Source of the DNA: a bacterium
GTDB lineage: Bacteria > AUK180
Assembly: GCA_030622125.1 (NCBI GenBank)
Contig: JAUXGM010000015.1
Span: 1-22,318 of the forward strand
Direction of reading: 5' to 3'
DNA: 22,318 bases
A program made the translations under genes and the position numbers. Position 1 is the first letter of the stretch. Every line of letters begins with the position of its first letter. This document shows positions 7,376-15,235 of the stretch, in pieces. A model generated the notes under the pieces. That model was not told the origin of the DNA. It did no database searches and saw nothing but the letters and a program-made list of their open reading frames with translations.

Positions 7376-7975
7376 ATGAAATTAAATAATATACAATTAG
7401 ATGCATTAAAGGAACTTGGAAATATCGGTTCGGCACATGCTGCTACGGCTCTTTCCAAACTTATACACAAAAATATAGACATTGACATTCCCGTTACCGA
7501 TATAGTGAACAGAGATCATTTACCGCCCGCAAATCGGGGAAAAGTATTTATATGTATCGAATTTGTTATTTTTGGTGAAATTCCCGGTAAAAATTTATTC
7601 TTCCTTGAAAAAAAAGAAGGATTTAAACTCATTGATACTCTTATTCCTAATATCAGACAGAAAGATAGTGATGAACTGGATGAAACAACTCGATCAACGA
7701 TCCAGGAGGTTGCCAGTATTTTAACAGCAAATTATTTAGGAGCAATGGGTGAAATGATTAACCTATTATTGATACCATCGGTGCCAAAGTTCCATATCGG
7801 CACCATGAACGAGCTTAATAATAGAATTTTTGCAAATATTGAAGAAATGGGGGAAAATGTCCTTGTAATAAAAACTACCTTGCGCGACCAGGACCTTAAA
7901 TTTTCACCATTTTTTATCCTTGTTCCGTATGAAAATGGTATCAATATAATTTTAAATAAATTGGGGTTGGTGTAA
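7376..7975 (+). CDS. cheC: CheC-family CheY-P phosphatase, second active site altered (CheC2)
   Basis: A second CheC paralogue of 199 residues. The first active-site helix, KELGNIGSAHAATALS, has Glu13 and Asn16 intact, exactly at the usual positions. The second helix reads IQEVASILTANYLGAMGEM: Glu111 is there but Asn is replaced by Ser114. This is the mirror image of CheC1, which lost the first Asn and kept the second. The protein lies 3 nt after cheA and 2 nt before cheW2. The duplicates may have divided the work, for example one serving CheD binding or a different receiver; which does which cannot be told. There is only a weak ribosome site (TAGAG), so coupling to cheA is likely. Confidence 0.88.
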   Translation: MKLNNIQLDALKELGNIGSAHAATALSKLIHKNIDIDIPVTDIVNRDHLPPANRGKVFICIEFVIFGEIPGKNLFFLEKKEGFKLIDTLIPNIRQKDSDELDETTRSTIQEVASILTANYLGAMGEMINLLLIPSVPKFHIGTMNELNNRIFANIEEMGENVLVIKTTLRDQDLKFSPFFILVPYENGINIILNKLGLV

Positions 7976-7977
7976 CT

Positions 7978-8391
7978 ATGAAATGTGTAACTTTTAAACT
8001 TGGAAATCAACTCTTTGCTTTTAATATTTTAAATATTAAAGAGATCGTAAAGAAATATTCAATAAAGGCAATACCCGGCGTAAGTTCTATAATAGAAGGT
8101 ATGATGAATCTTAGAGGTGAAATTATAACCGTACTTTCCCTAAAAAAAAGATTAAAGATCAAGGAAAAACAGAGTGAGCATAAAGATATTGTAATTGTTA
8201 TTTACAAGGGTGAAAAATTCGGATTATTGATAGATGAGGTATTAGAAGTTGTAGAATTTGAAGATAGTGAAATTGAAAAAGGAGATAATTCAATATTTAA
8301 GATCGAGGAAGATTTTGTTAGCGGACTAACAAAGATCAATGGGTTACCGGTTATGATCTTAAATGTTGAAAAGGTTTTAGATTTTATATGA
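7978..8391 (+). CDS. cheW: Chemotaxis adaptor CheW (CheW2, canonical)
   Basis: This compact 137-residue CheW domain has the usual features: an opening strand with FKLGNQLFAFNILNIKEIV, the NLRGEIITVLSLKKRL turn near residue 44-59, and the second subdomain GLLIDEVLEVVE. It keeps the NLRG motif that the other two CheW proteins in the run have changed, so it is the best candidate for the main receptor-CheA coupling protein. It lies 2 nt after cheC2 and overlaps the TPR gene by 4 nt (ATGA). Confidence 0.93.
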   Translation: MKCVTFKLGNQLFAFNILNIKEIVKKYSIKAIPGVSSIIEGMMNLRGEIITVLSLKKRLKIKEKQSEHKDIVIVIYKGEKFGLLIDEVLEVVEFEDSEIEKGDNSIFKIEEDFVSGLTKINGLPVMILNVEKVLDFI

Positions 8392-10325
8392 ACAATAATA
8401 AAGAAAGGGAATCAAAAAAAGAAAAGGAAAAGAAAAAAGAATTTTTTAAAAAATTCGGTGAAAAAGTAGATAAGAATTCTCCTGCTGCATTAAATAATCT
8501 CGGCGTTTTTTTCTATACAAAGGGGCTTTATTGCGAAGCAATAGATGCCTTTCAACAAGCTACTGCATTAGAAGCAAATTACACCCTTGCCATAAAAAAT
8601 CTTGCTCAAACGATCAAAAAAGGAGTTGAAGAGGGATATGATTTTGAAGAAGAATCGAATGATCACAAAAACTATACAAATGATGATGCAATAAAATTTT
8701 ATAAGCAGGCAATAAAATCAGATCGTAGTCTTGATGATGCATATAATTCGCTTGGTGAAATATATTACCACAAAGGAATGTTTGACAATGCCCTCAAACT
8801 ATTTATGAAAGCAATTGAATTGAATCCTGAAAATGCAGTGGCACATTATAATTTAAGTTTTTTATATGGAGAAAAAGGCTTTTACGACAAAGCACAAGAG
8901 GAATACAACACCGCCATTGATATTAATCCAAATTTTGCTGAAACGAAAAGAATCGTCGTTGATGAAAAAGCAATGTCAATGTATGAAGAAGACAGTGAGG
9001 TGTTAAAGAAAAAAAGAGATCCGAAAAAAGCACGTGTTGCTGCAACTATGGCACAAGTCTTTTTATCTACGAACAGAGTAAATGAAGGTATTAATAAACT
9101 TGAAGAAGCAATTAAGTATGATCCGGATTTTTCCGATCCATATATTGATCTCGGAAAAGTATATATAAAAGAAAAAAAATTTACATTAGCAATAGATTTC
9201 CTCGAAAAAGCGATGGAACTTGAAGAGAATAATGAAACGCTCTTAAATAATCTTGGTGTACTTTATCACCATTTAAAACAAGATGATAGAGCCAAAGAAT
9301 ATTTAAACAAGGCACTTGAAATTAACCCTGAATATATAGATCCCAAATTAAATCTTGCAAAGATAGCTTATGAAAATAATGAATTGGAGAAATCATTAGA
9401 ATTCTTTGAAGAAATAGAAAAAATGGACCCGAACAACTTTTATGCCATTGCATTTATCGGATATATCATTTACCAAAAGGGAAGTAAAGAAAGAGGAAAG
9501 AAATTTTTAGAAAGAGCTGTTAAAATAAATAAAAATTTTATAGAAGGGATCTATCTTCTTGGTAAGGTACTAATGGAAGAAGAGAATTATGAAACTGCAA
9601 TTAAATATTTTAATGATATACTGCAAAAAAATCCTAATAAAAAGGAAGTACGGATATTGCTTGGACGGGCATACCGACTTTCCAAAAATATAGATAAAGC
9701 ACAAGTGATTTTAAAAGAAGCGCTGAAAACAGAATCTACAAATCCCGAACTATACCTCGAACTTTCAATGCTGTATGAGGAGTTGGGAGATTTCAACAAA
9801 GCAAAAAAATTAATTCTTGAAGCAATTAAGCAAGATCCGAAGCATGTTTTATATCAAGTAAAATTAGCAACTCTTTTTGTCAAAAATAAAAATATTACAG
9901 ATGCAATCCATATATATGAAGGACTTATTCAAAAAGGTATCCATGAAAAAGAGGTCTATATAAACTTGGGAGCACTTTATCAGATGAATAAAAAAGCGAA
10001 AAAAGCGATTAAAATGTTCACAAAAGCAATTCAGATATCACCGTCCGATGCAATTACTCATTTTAATTTAGCAAGTATATATGCTTTTTCGGGATGGTGG
10101 GATGAAGCGATCTGGGAATATAAAAAAACATTAAAATTGAATAAAAAATTCATAGATGCAAAATTTTACCTTGGAAAGGTTTATTTTATAAAAAAATGGT
10201 ATAAAGAAGGGCAGCAACTCTGGGAAGAATATATAATGGAAGGAAAAGATAAAGAAAAATTAAAAGAAGCCAAAAGAGGTATTATAGAAATAGCACAGAT
10301 TACCAAGGGTAAAAAAAATAATTGA
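8388..10325 (+). CDS. Large tetratricopeptide-repeat scaffold protein
   Basis: This 645-residue protein is made almost entirely of TPR helices, roughly 15-16 units from about residue 30 to the end (for example DAYNSLGEIYYHKGMFDNAL and ALFVKNKNITDAIHIYEGL). The first 25 residues are nearly all Lys and Glu. No signal peptide or membrane segment is seen, so it should be cytoplasmic. TPR arrays bind other proteins; the partner is not visible. Its place between cheW2 and the PATAN-TPR gene, with a 4-nt overlap, suggests a structural role in the chemosensory or pilus complex. TPR proteins accompany several type IV pilus chemosensory systems, but I cannot match this one to a named protein. The spacer to the next gene is 7 nt, with GAGG near 10324. 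Confidence 0.85.
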   Translation: MNNNKERESKKEKEKKKEFFKKFGEKVDKNSPAALNNLGVFFYTKGLYCEAIDAFQQATALEANYTLAIKNLAQTIKKGVEEGYDFEEESNDHKNYTNDDAIKFYKQAIKSDRSLDDAYNSLGEIYYHKGMFDNALKLFMKAIELNPENAVAHYNLSFLYGEKGFYDKAQEEYNTAIDINPNFAETKRIVVDEKAMSMYEEDSEVLKKKRDPKKARVAATMAQVFLSTNRVNEGINKLEEAIKYDPDFSDPYIDLGKVYIKEKKFTLAIDFLEKAMELEENNETLLNNLGVLYHHLKQDDRAKEYLNKALEINPEYIDPKLNLAKIAYENNELEKSLEFFEEIEKMDPNNFYAIAFIGYIIYQKGSKERGKKFLERAVKINKNFIEGIYLLGKVLMEEENYETAIKYFNDILQKNPNKKEVRILLGRAYRLSKNIDKAQVILKEALKTESTNPELYLELSMLYEELGDFNKAKKLILEAIKQDPKHVLYQVKLATLFVKNKNITDAIHIYEGLIQKGIHEKEVYINLGALYQMNKKAKKAIKMFTKAIQISPSDAITHFNLASIYAFSGWWDEAIWEYKKTLKLNKKFIDAKFYLGKVYFIKKWYKEGQQLWEEYIMEGKDKEKLKEAKRGIIEIAQITKGKKNN

Positions 10326-10332
10326 GGTAAAT

Positions 10333-11643
10333 ATGACATTTCAAGGAAACATAGATACAATACATCTCCCAACGATATTCCAACTATTTTATTTCTCAAA
10401 CAAAAGCGGCGTTTTAATATTGGAAATTGATGAATTGAAATACTTTATTTACTTTGAATTAGGAACTATTTTAAATGTCAGAACAAATTTTATCAAAAAT
10501 ACACTTTTAGATCTCTATCTTGTATATAAAAAACTATCTGTTGATGAAGTAAAAAAAATCCTGAAATTAGCGGATAATCCAAAGAAAATCGTGGAAGCAC
10601 TTCTTAAAAACAATACTACAACTTCCGCAGAATTAAAAAAAATAAAAAAGAATCATATAAAATCACTTTTAATGGACATTGTCGGAATAGAATTTGGCAA
10701 ATTTGTTTTTAAACCTCTTTCGGATAAGGAGTTAAAGAAATATATAATCAAAGATGTGCGATTAGATGTTCAATCTATCATTATGGATGCTGCCATGAAA
10801 AACAGTGAAATATTGGCTTTTTTTAAGAAATATACATTTCGATCGGTAATAACAAAAAAAAGTGAGGTCGTACCGGCAAACTATGTAGAACAAAAAATTC
10901 TTATGTCTGTTGATCAACCGATTACCATAATAAACCTTATTAAGCATGGGATTTATTCTCTTTATAACACATTTAAAGGAATAGAAAATCTTGAAAAGAA
11001 AAGGGCGATCACGGTGTCTGAAACGGAAGTAAAAAAAGATGATATTATAAAAGAATTTCCGGATGAGGTGAAAAAATTAATCAATGAAAGTGAATATTTT
11101 AATGAAGGGTATAATTATTTTAAACAAGCACTCTATCTTCAATCTGTAAATGAATTTAAAAAAGCATTATCTCTTTTTAACGGTAACATTATTATCTATC
11201 TCTATATTGCCGTATGTTATATTTATCTATCGGATTTAAAAAGTAGCATTGAGATTGTTAAAAAGGTAATAACAATTGATCCGAATCAGCCTTTTATGTA
11301 TTTACTGCTCGGGAGAATTTTTTTTCGTCTTAAAAAGGATAAAAGTGCAGTTTTATATTTACAAGAGGGATTAAAAAGAAATCCTGAAAATACAATGCTT
11401 TTATGGGAAATGGCTAATTATTACTATAAGATTCGCAAGCTAAAAAATGCAATAGAAATTTATAAATTGCTTCTGAAAAAAGAACCGTCCAATATTGATC
11501 TTTACCTTAAATTAGGTGCTATATATTTAAAAGAAGGAAACAAGAAACAAGCAGAATCTGCATGGCAAACGGCGTTGAAATATGATCCCGGTAGTAAGAT
11601 CATTAAAGCGAACTTAAAAAACATTGATAATTATGCAAAATAA
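10333..11643 (+). CDS. PATAN (DUF4388) domain protein with C-terminal TPR repeats
   Basis: The first about 140 of 436 residues match the PATAN/DUF4388 domain: it opens with TFQGNIDTIHLPTIFQLF, followed by SGVLILEIDELKYFIYFELG and a helical insertion, then GKFVFKPLS. About residues 245-436 form roughly five TPR units (for example IYLYIAVCYIYLSDLKSSIE). PATAN domains occur in response regulators that steer type IV pilus motility in cyanobacteria, where such proteins are reported to contact the PilB motor. There is no receiver domain here, so the phosphorylation input would have to come from a partner such as CheY. It lies two genes before pilT, which fits a link from the che pathway to the pilus. 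Cytoplasmic; no membrane segment seen. Role is inferred. Confidence 0.8.
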   Translation: MTFQGNIDTIHLPTIFQLFYFSNKSGVLILEIDELKYFIYFELGTILNVRTNFIKNTLLDLYLVYKKLSVDEVKKILKLADNPKKIVEALLKNNTTTSAELKKIKKNHIKSLLMDIVGIEFGKFVFKPLSDKELKKYIIKDVRLDVQSIIMDAAMKNSEILAFFKKYTFRSVITKKSEVVPANYVEQKILMSVDQPITIINLIKHGIYSLYNTFKGIENLEKKRAITVSETEVKKDDIIKEFPDEVKKLINESEYFNEGYNYFKQALYLQSVNEFKKALSLFNGNIIIYLYIAVCYIYLSDLKSSIEIVKKVITIDPNQPFMYLLLGRIFFRLKKDKSAVLYLQEGLKRNPENTMLLWEMANYYYKIRKLKNAIEIYKLLLKKEPSNIDLYLKLGAIYLKEGNKKQAESAWQTALKYDPGSKIIKANLKNIDNYAK

Positions 11644-12451
11644 ACTTGATAAAACAGAAATTGATAAGGTATTTGACATTGTGAAAGATCGATTTGATGC
11701 TGATTTTTCAAATTATAAATTGAACTGCTTATCGCGAAGAATAAAAAGACGAATGCTCATTGCCCGGTTTGATGATATTGAAGATTACATTATCTTTTTA
11801 AAAAGTAGTTCCCAGGAGCAAGAATATCTTTATGATGCAATAACAATAAATGTTACCCGATTCTTCAGAGATGAGGAAACATATAAATATGTAAATGAGA
11901 ATATCTTACCCGATCTTGCAGCAAACAGTAAGATAAATATATGGTCAGCCGGTTGTGCGAGCGGAGAAGAACCGTATTCGCTTGCAATGATGTTCGAATA
12001 TTACAAGATCGTTCACCGATTGCCATTTCAATATACCGTATATGCAAATGATATTGATGAAAATTCCATTACAATTGCAGAAAAAGGTATTTACACCCCG
12101 AAATCGCTTTTTAATGTTTCTCCTGAATTTAAAAAAATTTTTGATATCTTTTCAAAAAAGGAAAAAAATTATTATCATATTTCTCAAAATATTAAAAATA
12201 AGGTTGAATTTCGTATTCAAAATCTTCTCTCGGTGAATTGGAAGATAAAGTTTGATCTTATTCTATGTCGGAATGTATTTATCTATTTTGAAAGGAAACT
12301 TCAAGATAACATCTTATCTACTTTTAAAGGGTATATTCAAGATGATGGGTATCTTGTTTTGGGTCGTGTAGAAACGATCTTTCAAAACGGAAAAAATCTT
12401 TTTGATATTGTTTCAAATAGAAATAAAGTGTATAAAATAAAAAAGGAGTAA
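11633..12451 (+). CDS. cheR: Chemoreceptor glutamate methyltransferase CheR
   Basis: 272 residues from the ATG at 11633. The N-terminal CheR helical domain carries the Arg-rich LSRRIKRRM helix, then NVTRFFRD (73-80). The S-adenosylmethionine-binding motif is WSAGCASGEEPYS (104-116), with the NDID acidic loop near 139-142 and LCRNVFIYF (211-219) in the catalytic core. It methylates receptor glutamates, opposing CheB. Its 5' end overlaps the PATAN-TPR stop by 11 nt. A TTG at 11624 is an alternative start adding three residues. Neither start has a clear Shine-Dalgarno sequence, so translational coupling is likely. No TPR tail is fused, unlike some CheR proteins. Confidence 0.94.
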   Translation: MQNKLDKTEIDKVFDIVKDRFDADFSNYKLNCLSRRIKRRMLIARFDDIEDYIIFLKSSSQEQEYLYDAITINVTRFFRDEETYKYVNENILPDLAANSKINIWSAGCASGEEPYSLAMMFEYYKIVHRLPFQYTVYANDIDENSITIAEKGIYTPKSLFNVSPEFKKIFDIFSKKEKNYYHISQNIKNKVEFRIQNLLSVNWKIKFDLILCRNVFIYFERKLQDNILSTFKGYIQDDGYLVLGRVETIFQNGKNLFDIVSNRNKVYKIKKE

Positions 12452-12454
12452 AAA

Positions 12455-13723
12455 ATGGGAATTTTTGATGAAGAAGCTAAAAAAACGGAAGGCATTGCAC
12501 AAAAACATACATCCGATAGAGAACATGAAAAAAATGTGCCCAGTAATGTAAAAAAACTGGATAGAATAAACGGCAGGGATGTTTTTTTTATCGCACATAA
12601 GGAAAAAGCCGTAACCAAAGAGGTCGGTAAAGCAAACCTTAATGTTTTAAACCTGAATAAAAAAATGCTTTTTGAAATGGTAAATTCCGGGGCAAGTGAT
12701 CTTCACTTAACCGCCGGAGTGCCGCCATGTGTTCGAGTTGATGGCTCGATTTATCGTATGTACCAATATGATATGCTGACATCGGATAAGATACAACAGG
12801 TTGTTTATTCACTTTTAAAAGATAAGCAGAAAAAAGACTTTGAACAGAACAATGAACTCGATTTTTCATTCGGTTTACCAGGTCTATCAAGGTTTAGAGC
12901 AAATGTTTTTAAACAAAGAGGAAATATTGCCTGTGCTATTAGACAAATCCCTTATAAAAAGATGAGTTTCGGCGAACTTGGATTGCCTGCGGCGATAGAC
13001 GATTTTGTAAAGCTGCCGAGAGGATTGATCCTTGTGACCGGTCCGACAGGGTGTGGAAAAAGTACTACACTTGCATCTATGATAGATTACATAAATAAAA
13101 CAAGACCTTGCCACATTATTACAATTGAGGATCCTATAGAATACACTTATAGTCATCATACTGCAATTGTCAATCAAAGACAAGTCGGAGATGATACCAG
13201 CAGTTTTTTCATTGCATTAAAATATGCTCTGAGAGAGGATCCTGATGTAATTATGGTAGGTGAGATGAGAGATACCGAGACAATCGGTGCAGCAATTACT
13301 ATTGCTGAAACCGGTCACCTTGTTTTTGCAACCTTACATACAAATAGTGCAATAGAATCAATAAACAGAATGATAGATGCTTTTCCTGCACACCAACAAT
13401 CTCAGATCCGTACCCAGTTAGCATTTGTTTTACAGGGAGTTATGACTCAACAGTTGATACCGCGAGCTCATGGTCCGGGTAGAGTACTTGTCTGTGAGAT
13501 TCTTATTCCGACAACTGCAATTAGGTCAATGATAAGAGAGGATAAGTTACATCAGGTATATGCAGCGATTCAAACAGGGAAGCAATACAAGATGCAAACA
13601 ATGAATGAAGCACTTACGGTTGCAGTAAAAAAAGGAATAATTTCATCTAAAGAAGCAAAAAACAGATCAATGAATAAAATAGAATTAAAAAATCTATTCA
13701 AACACTATGGCATGGTATACTAA
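12455..13723 (+). CDS. pilT: Type IV pilus retraction ATPase PilT
   Basis: A hexameric secretion-type ATPase that disassembles pilin during pilus retraction. Of 422 residues, about 65-422 are the PilT core: SGASDLHLTAGVPP near 78-91, Walker A GPTGCGKST (196-204), Asp box TIEDPIEY (223-230), Walker B in REDPDVIMVGEMRD (260-273), His box with HLVFATLHTN (288-297) and the PilT-specific AIRSMIRE (355-362), which supports retraction PilT over assembly PilB. The first about 60 residues are a Lys/Glu-rich extension not found in usual PilT (about 350 residues) and may be a docking segment. AAGGAG at 12443-12448 is a strong ribosome site. It lies 3 nt after cheR and overlaps cheW3 by 17 nt. Confidence 0.95.
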   Translation: MGIFDEEAKKTEGIAQKHTSDREHEKNVPSNVKKLDRINGRDVFFIAHKEKAVTKEVGKANLNVLNLNKKMLFEMVNSGASDLHLTAGVPPCVRVDGSIYRMYQYDMLTSDKIQQVVYSLLKDKQKKDFEQNNELDFSFGLPGLSRFRANVFKQRGNIACAIRQIPYKKMSFGELGLPAAIDDFVKLPRGLILVTGPTGCGKSTTLASMIDYINKTRPCHIITIEDPIEYTYSHHTAIVNQRQVGDDTSSFFIALKYALREDPDVIMVGEMRDTETIGAAITIAETGHLVFATLHTNSAIESINRMIDAFPAHQQSQIRTQLAFVLQGVMTQQLIPRAHGPGRVLVCEILIPTTAIRSMIREDKLHQVYAAIQTGKQYKMQTMNEALTVAVKKGIISSKEAKNRSMNKIELKNLFKHYGMVY

Positions 13724-14042
13724 ATATGTATTATTTCTAATTGGTAATAATAAATACGCTGTGAGTACCTATGTTTTAAAACATATATATAGATACCCAT
13801 CAAATATCAGCCCTTACCCCGGAGAAAAGAAAACTTATCTTGCAATGGCAGAATTTACTTTCGGAGCAATACCCATTATAAATCCGGAAATACTGGGAAT
13901 ATCCGTAAAATCCGAAAATTCTTACATACTTCTTTTTGAAATTGCCAATCAACAATTTGGAATGGGATGTGATACAATAATCGGTTTTATTGATAATATT
14001 GAAAAGGATGTGAAACTATTGGATATTAAGGAGAAAATATAA
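13707..14042 (+). CDS. Short diverged CheW-like protein (CheW3)
   Basis: 111 residues with a CheW-like outline: opening strand YVLFLIGNNKYAVSTYVL, a middle segment FGAIPIINPEILGI where normal CheW has the NLRG...IPVIDL turn, and a later strand YILLFEIANQQFGMGCDTIIGF resembling the second CheW subdomain. The NxRG motif is gone and the domain is shorter than usual (about 140). It starts within the pilT coding region (17-nt overlap) without a clear ribosome site, so it is presumably translated by coupling. Because it is tied to pilT it could link PilT with the CheA/CheW array. The CheW family call is moderate; it was made by pattern and not by a profile search. Confidence 0.6.
   Translation: MAWYTKYVLFLIGNNKYAVSTYVLKHIYRYPSNISPYPGEKKTYLAMAEFTFGAIPIINPEILGISVKSENSYILLFEIANQQFGMGCDTIIGFIDNIEKDVKLLDIKEKI
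14028..14041 (+). promoter_or_regulatory. Shine-Dalgarno site positioning an ATA start codon for the PHP gene
   Basis: AAGGAG at 14028-14033 is followed 5 nt later by ATA (14039-14041), in frame with the PHP domain and overlapping the cheW3 stop (ATATAA). The reading frame is closed upstream by TAA at 14027-14029, and no ATG, GTG or TTG occurs in this frame before 14357, which is already well inside the conserved domain. This decides the start as ATA unless there is a sequencing error. Confidence 0.6.
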
Positions 14043-15235
14043 AGAGAAATAGTGATTATGTAAGCATACATACCCATACGGATGGTTCGTTTAATGACGG
14101 TATAATAAAAATAGATCAACTTTTAGAAAAGGTAAAAAGTTTCGGACAAAAAGGAATTGGGGTTACCGATCATAATTCACTCATAAATATTAAAGAATTT
14201 ATAGAAAAAGCCAGAAATTGTAATATTAAACCCATTGCAGGATGTGAATTTTATTTTGTTGAGGATGCAAAAAAAAGTATCCGTGAGAAGGATGATACTC
14301 GATTCCATCTTGTTGTAGTTGCGAAGAATGATAATGGTTTAAAGAATTTAATTAAGTTGAATAATGAAGCATGGACGGAAAATTATTTCAGACCGAAGAG
14401 CGTAGAAAGAGGGCTTTTAGACATTCGGCTTTTGGAAAAATTTAAAGAAGACTTGATCGTTACCACTGCTTGTTATTATGGAATGATTCCAATGTTTCTC
14501 GCCGATAAAAAATTTGAGAAGGCTCTCTATTATTTTAATCAATTAAATGATCTCTTTGACGACGATTTTTATATTGAGATTGCCGACCACGATTTTCCTG
14601 ATGAAAAAAGGGTCTTTGACCGCCTGATAGAGTTTGGGAAGAAAAATAATAAAAAATTTATTATCGCTCAGGATGCTCATTACCTAAATGAATCGGATTG
14701 GGCAGCTCATGAGCTTTTGATTGCAACAAGATTCAATTATTTTTCAAATTTTAAATTTCCGAATCACAATTTTTATCTTAAAAACAGCGAAGAAATGTTC
14801 AACCTGGGGTTTGATGACGAATATTACAAAAATACAATTGAAATACTTGACAAGGTAGAGGAGTATTCAAAAATTATGGATCGGAAAACTGATACAATTA
14901 ACCGGCATTTTATAAACAAGGGCAGAATAAGGAAGTTATCATTATTAGATGCATTTAAAAAGATTTGTAAATATAAAATGGTACCGACTTATGTATATTT
15001 CCCCTTCAAAAAGAGATTTGAAAGGGGCGAATATCTTGATAAAATAATTCAGAATGATGGAAAGATAAAGAATTACTTTGAAAGCAACCCGTCTTTTTAC
15101 GGTATATTAAAAACATTAACAGGTATTAAAACAGGTATCATCCCGCTTAAAGATGAATATTTTGAGGGGACGGATATCATTGATTTTCCTTATCCGATAT
15201 TAAAACAGTCAAATTACATAATTTCTCAATGGTGA
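14039..15235 (+). CDS. Stand-alone PHP-domain phosphoesterase of the DnaE type, probable ATA start
   Basis: About 398 residues if started at the ATA at 14039. The first about 225 residues follow the N-terminal PHP domain of bacterial DNA polymerase III alpha: SIHTHTDGS (His11, His13), TDHNS (Asp44, His45), GCEFYF (Glu70), RFHLVV (His90), TTACYYG (Cys145), DHDF (His184) and AQDAHY (Asp212, His214). All the usual metal-ligand motifs are present, so a metal-dependent phosphoesterase or 3'-5' exonuclease activity is possible. No polymerase domain follows. Instead there is a C-terminal part of about 170 residues that I do not recognise. It is the last gene of the run, after cheW3, and its 3' end overlaps the convergent gene by 10 nt. 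A starting point at TTG 14357 would delete the first metal-binding motifs and is unlikely. Role in this operon is unknown. Confidence 0.82.
   Translation: MKRNSDYVSIHTHTDGSFNDGIIKIDQLLEKVKSFGQKGIGVTDHNSLINIKEFIEKARNCNIKPIAGCEFYFVEDAKKSIREKDDTRFHLVVVAKNDNGLKNLIKLNNEAWTENYFRPKSVERGLLDIRLLEKFKEDLIVTTACYYGMIPMFLADKKFEKALYYFNQLNDLFDDDFYIEIADHDFPDEKRVFDRLIEFGKKNNKKFIIAQDAHYLNESDWAAHELLIATRFNYFSNFKFPNHNFYLKNSEEMFNLGFDDEYYKNTIEILDKVEEYSKIMDRKTDTINRHFINKGRIRKLSLLDAFKKICKYKMVPTYVYFPFKKRFERGEYLDKIIQNDGKIKNYFESNPSFYGILKTLTGIKTGIIPLKDEYFEGTDIIDFPYPILKQSNYIISQW

Noticed and set aside
14000-14060. Programmed frameshift joining cheW3 to the PHP domain
   Set aside because: There is no slippery heptamer or downstream structure I can point to, and a strong AAGGAG positioned for ATA explains the arrangement more simply. 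It stays as the alternative to test.
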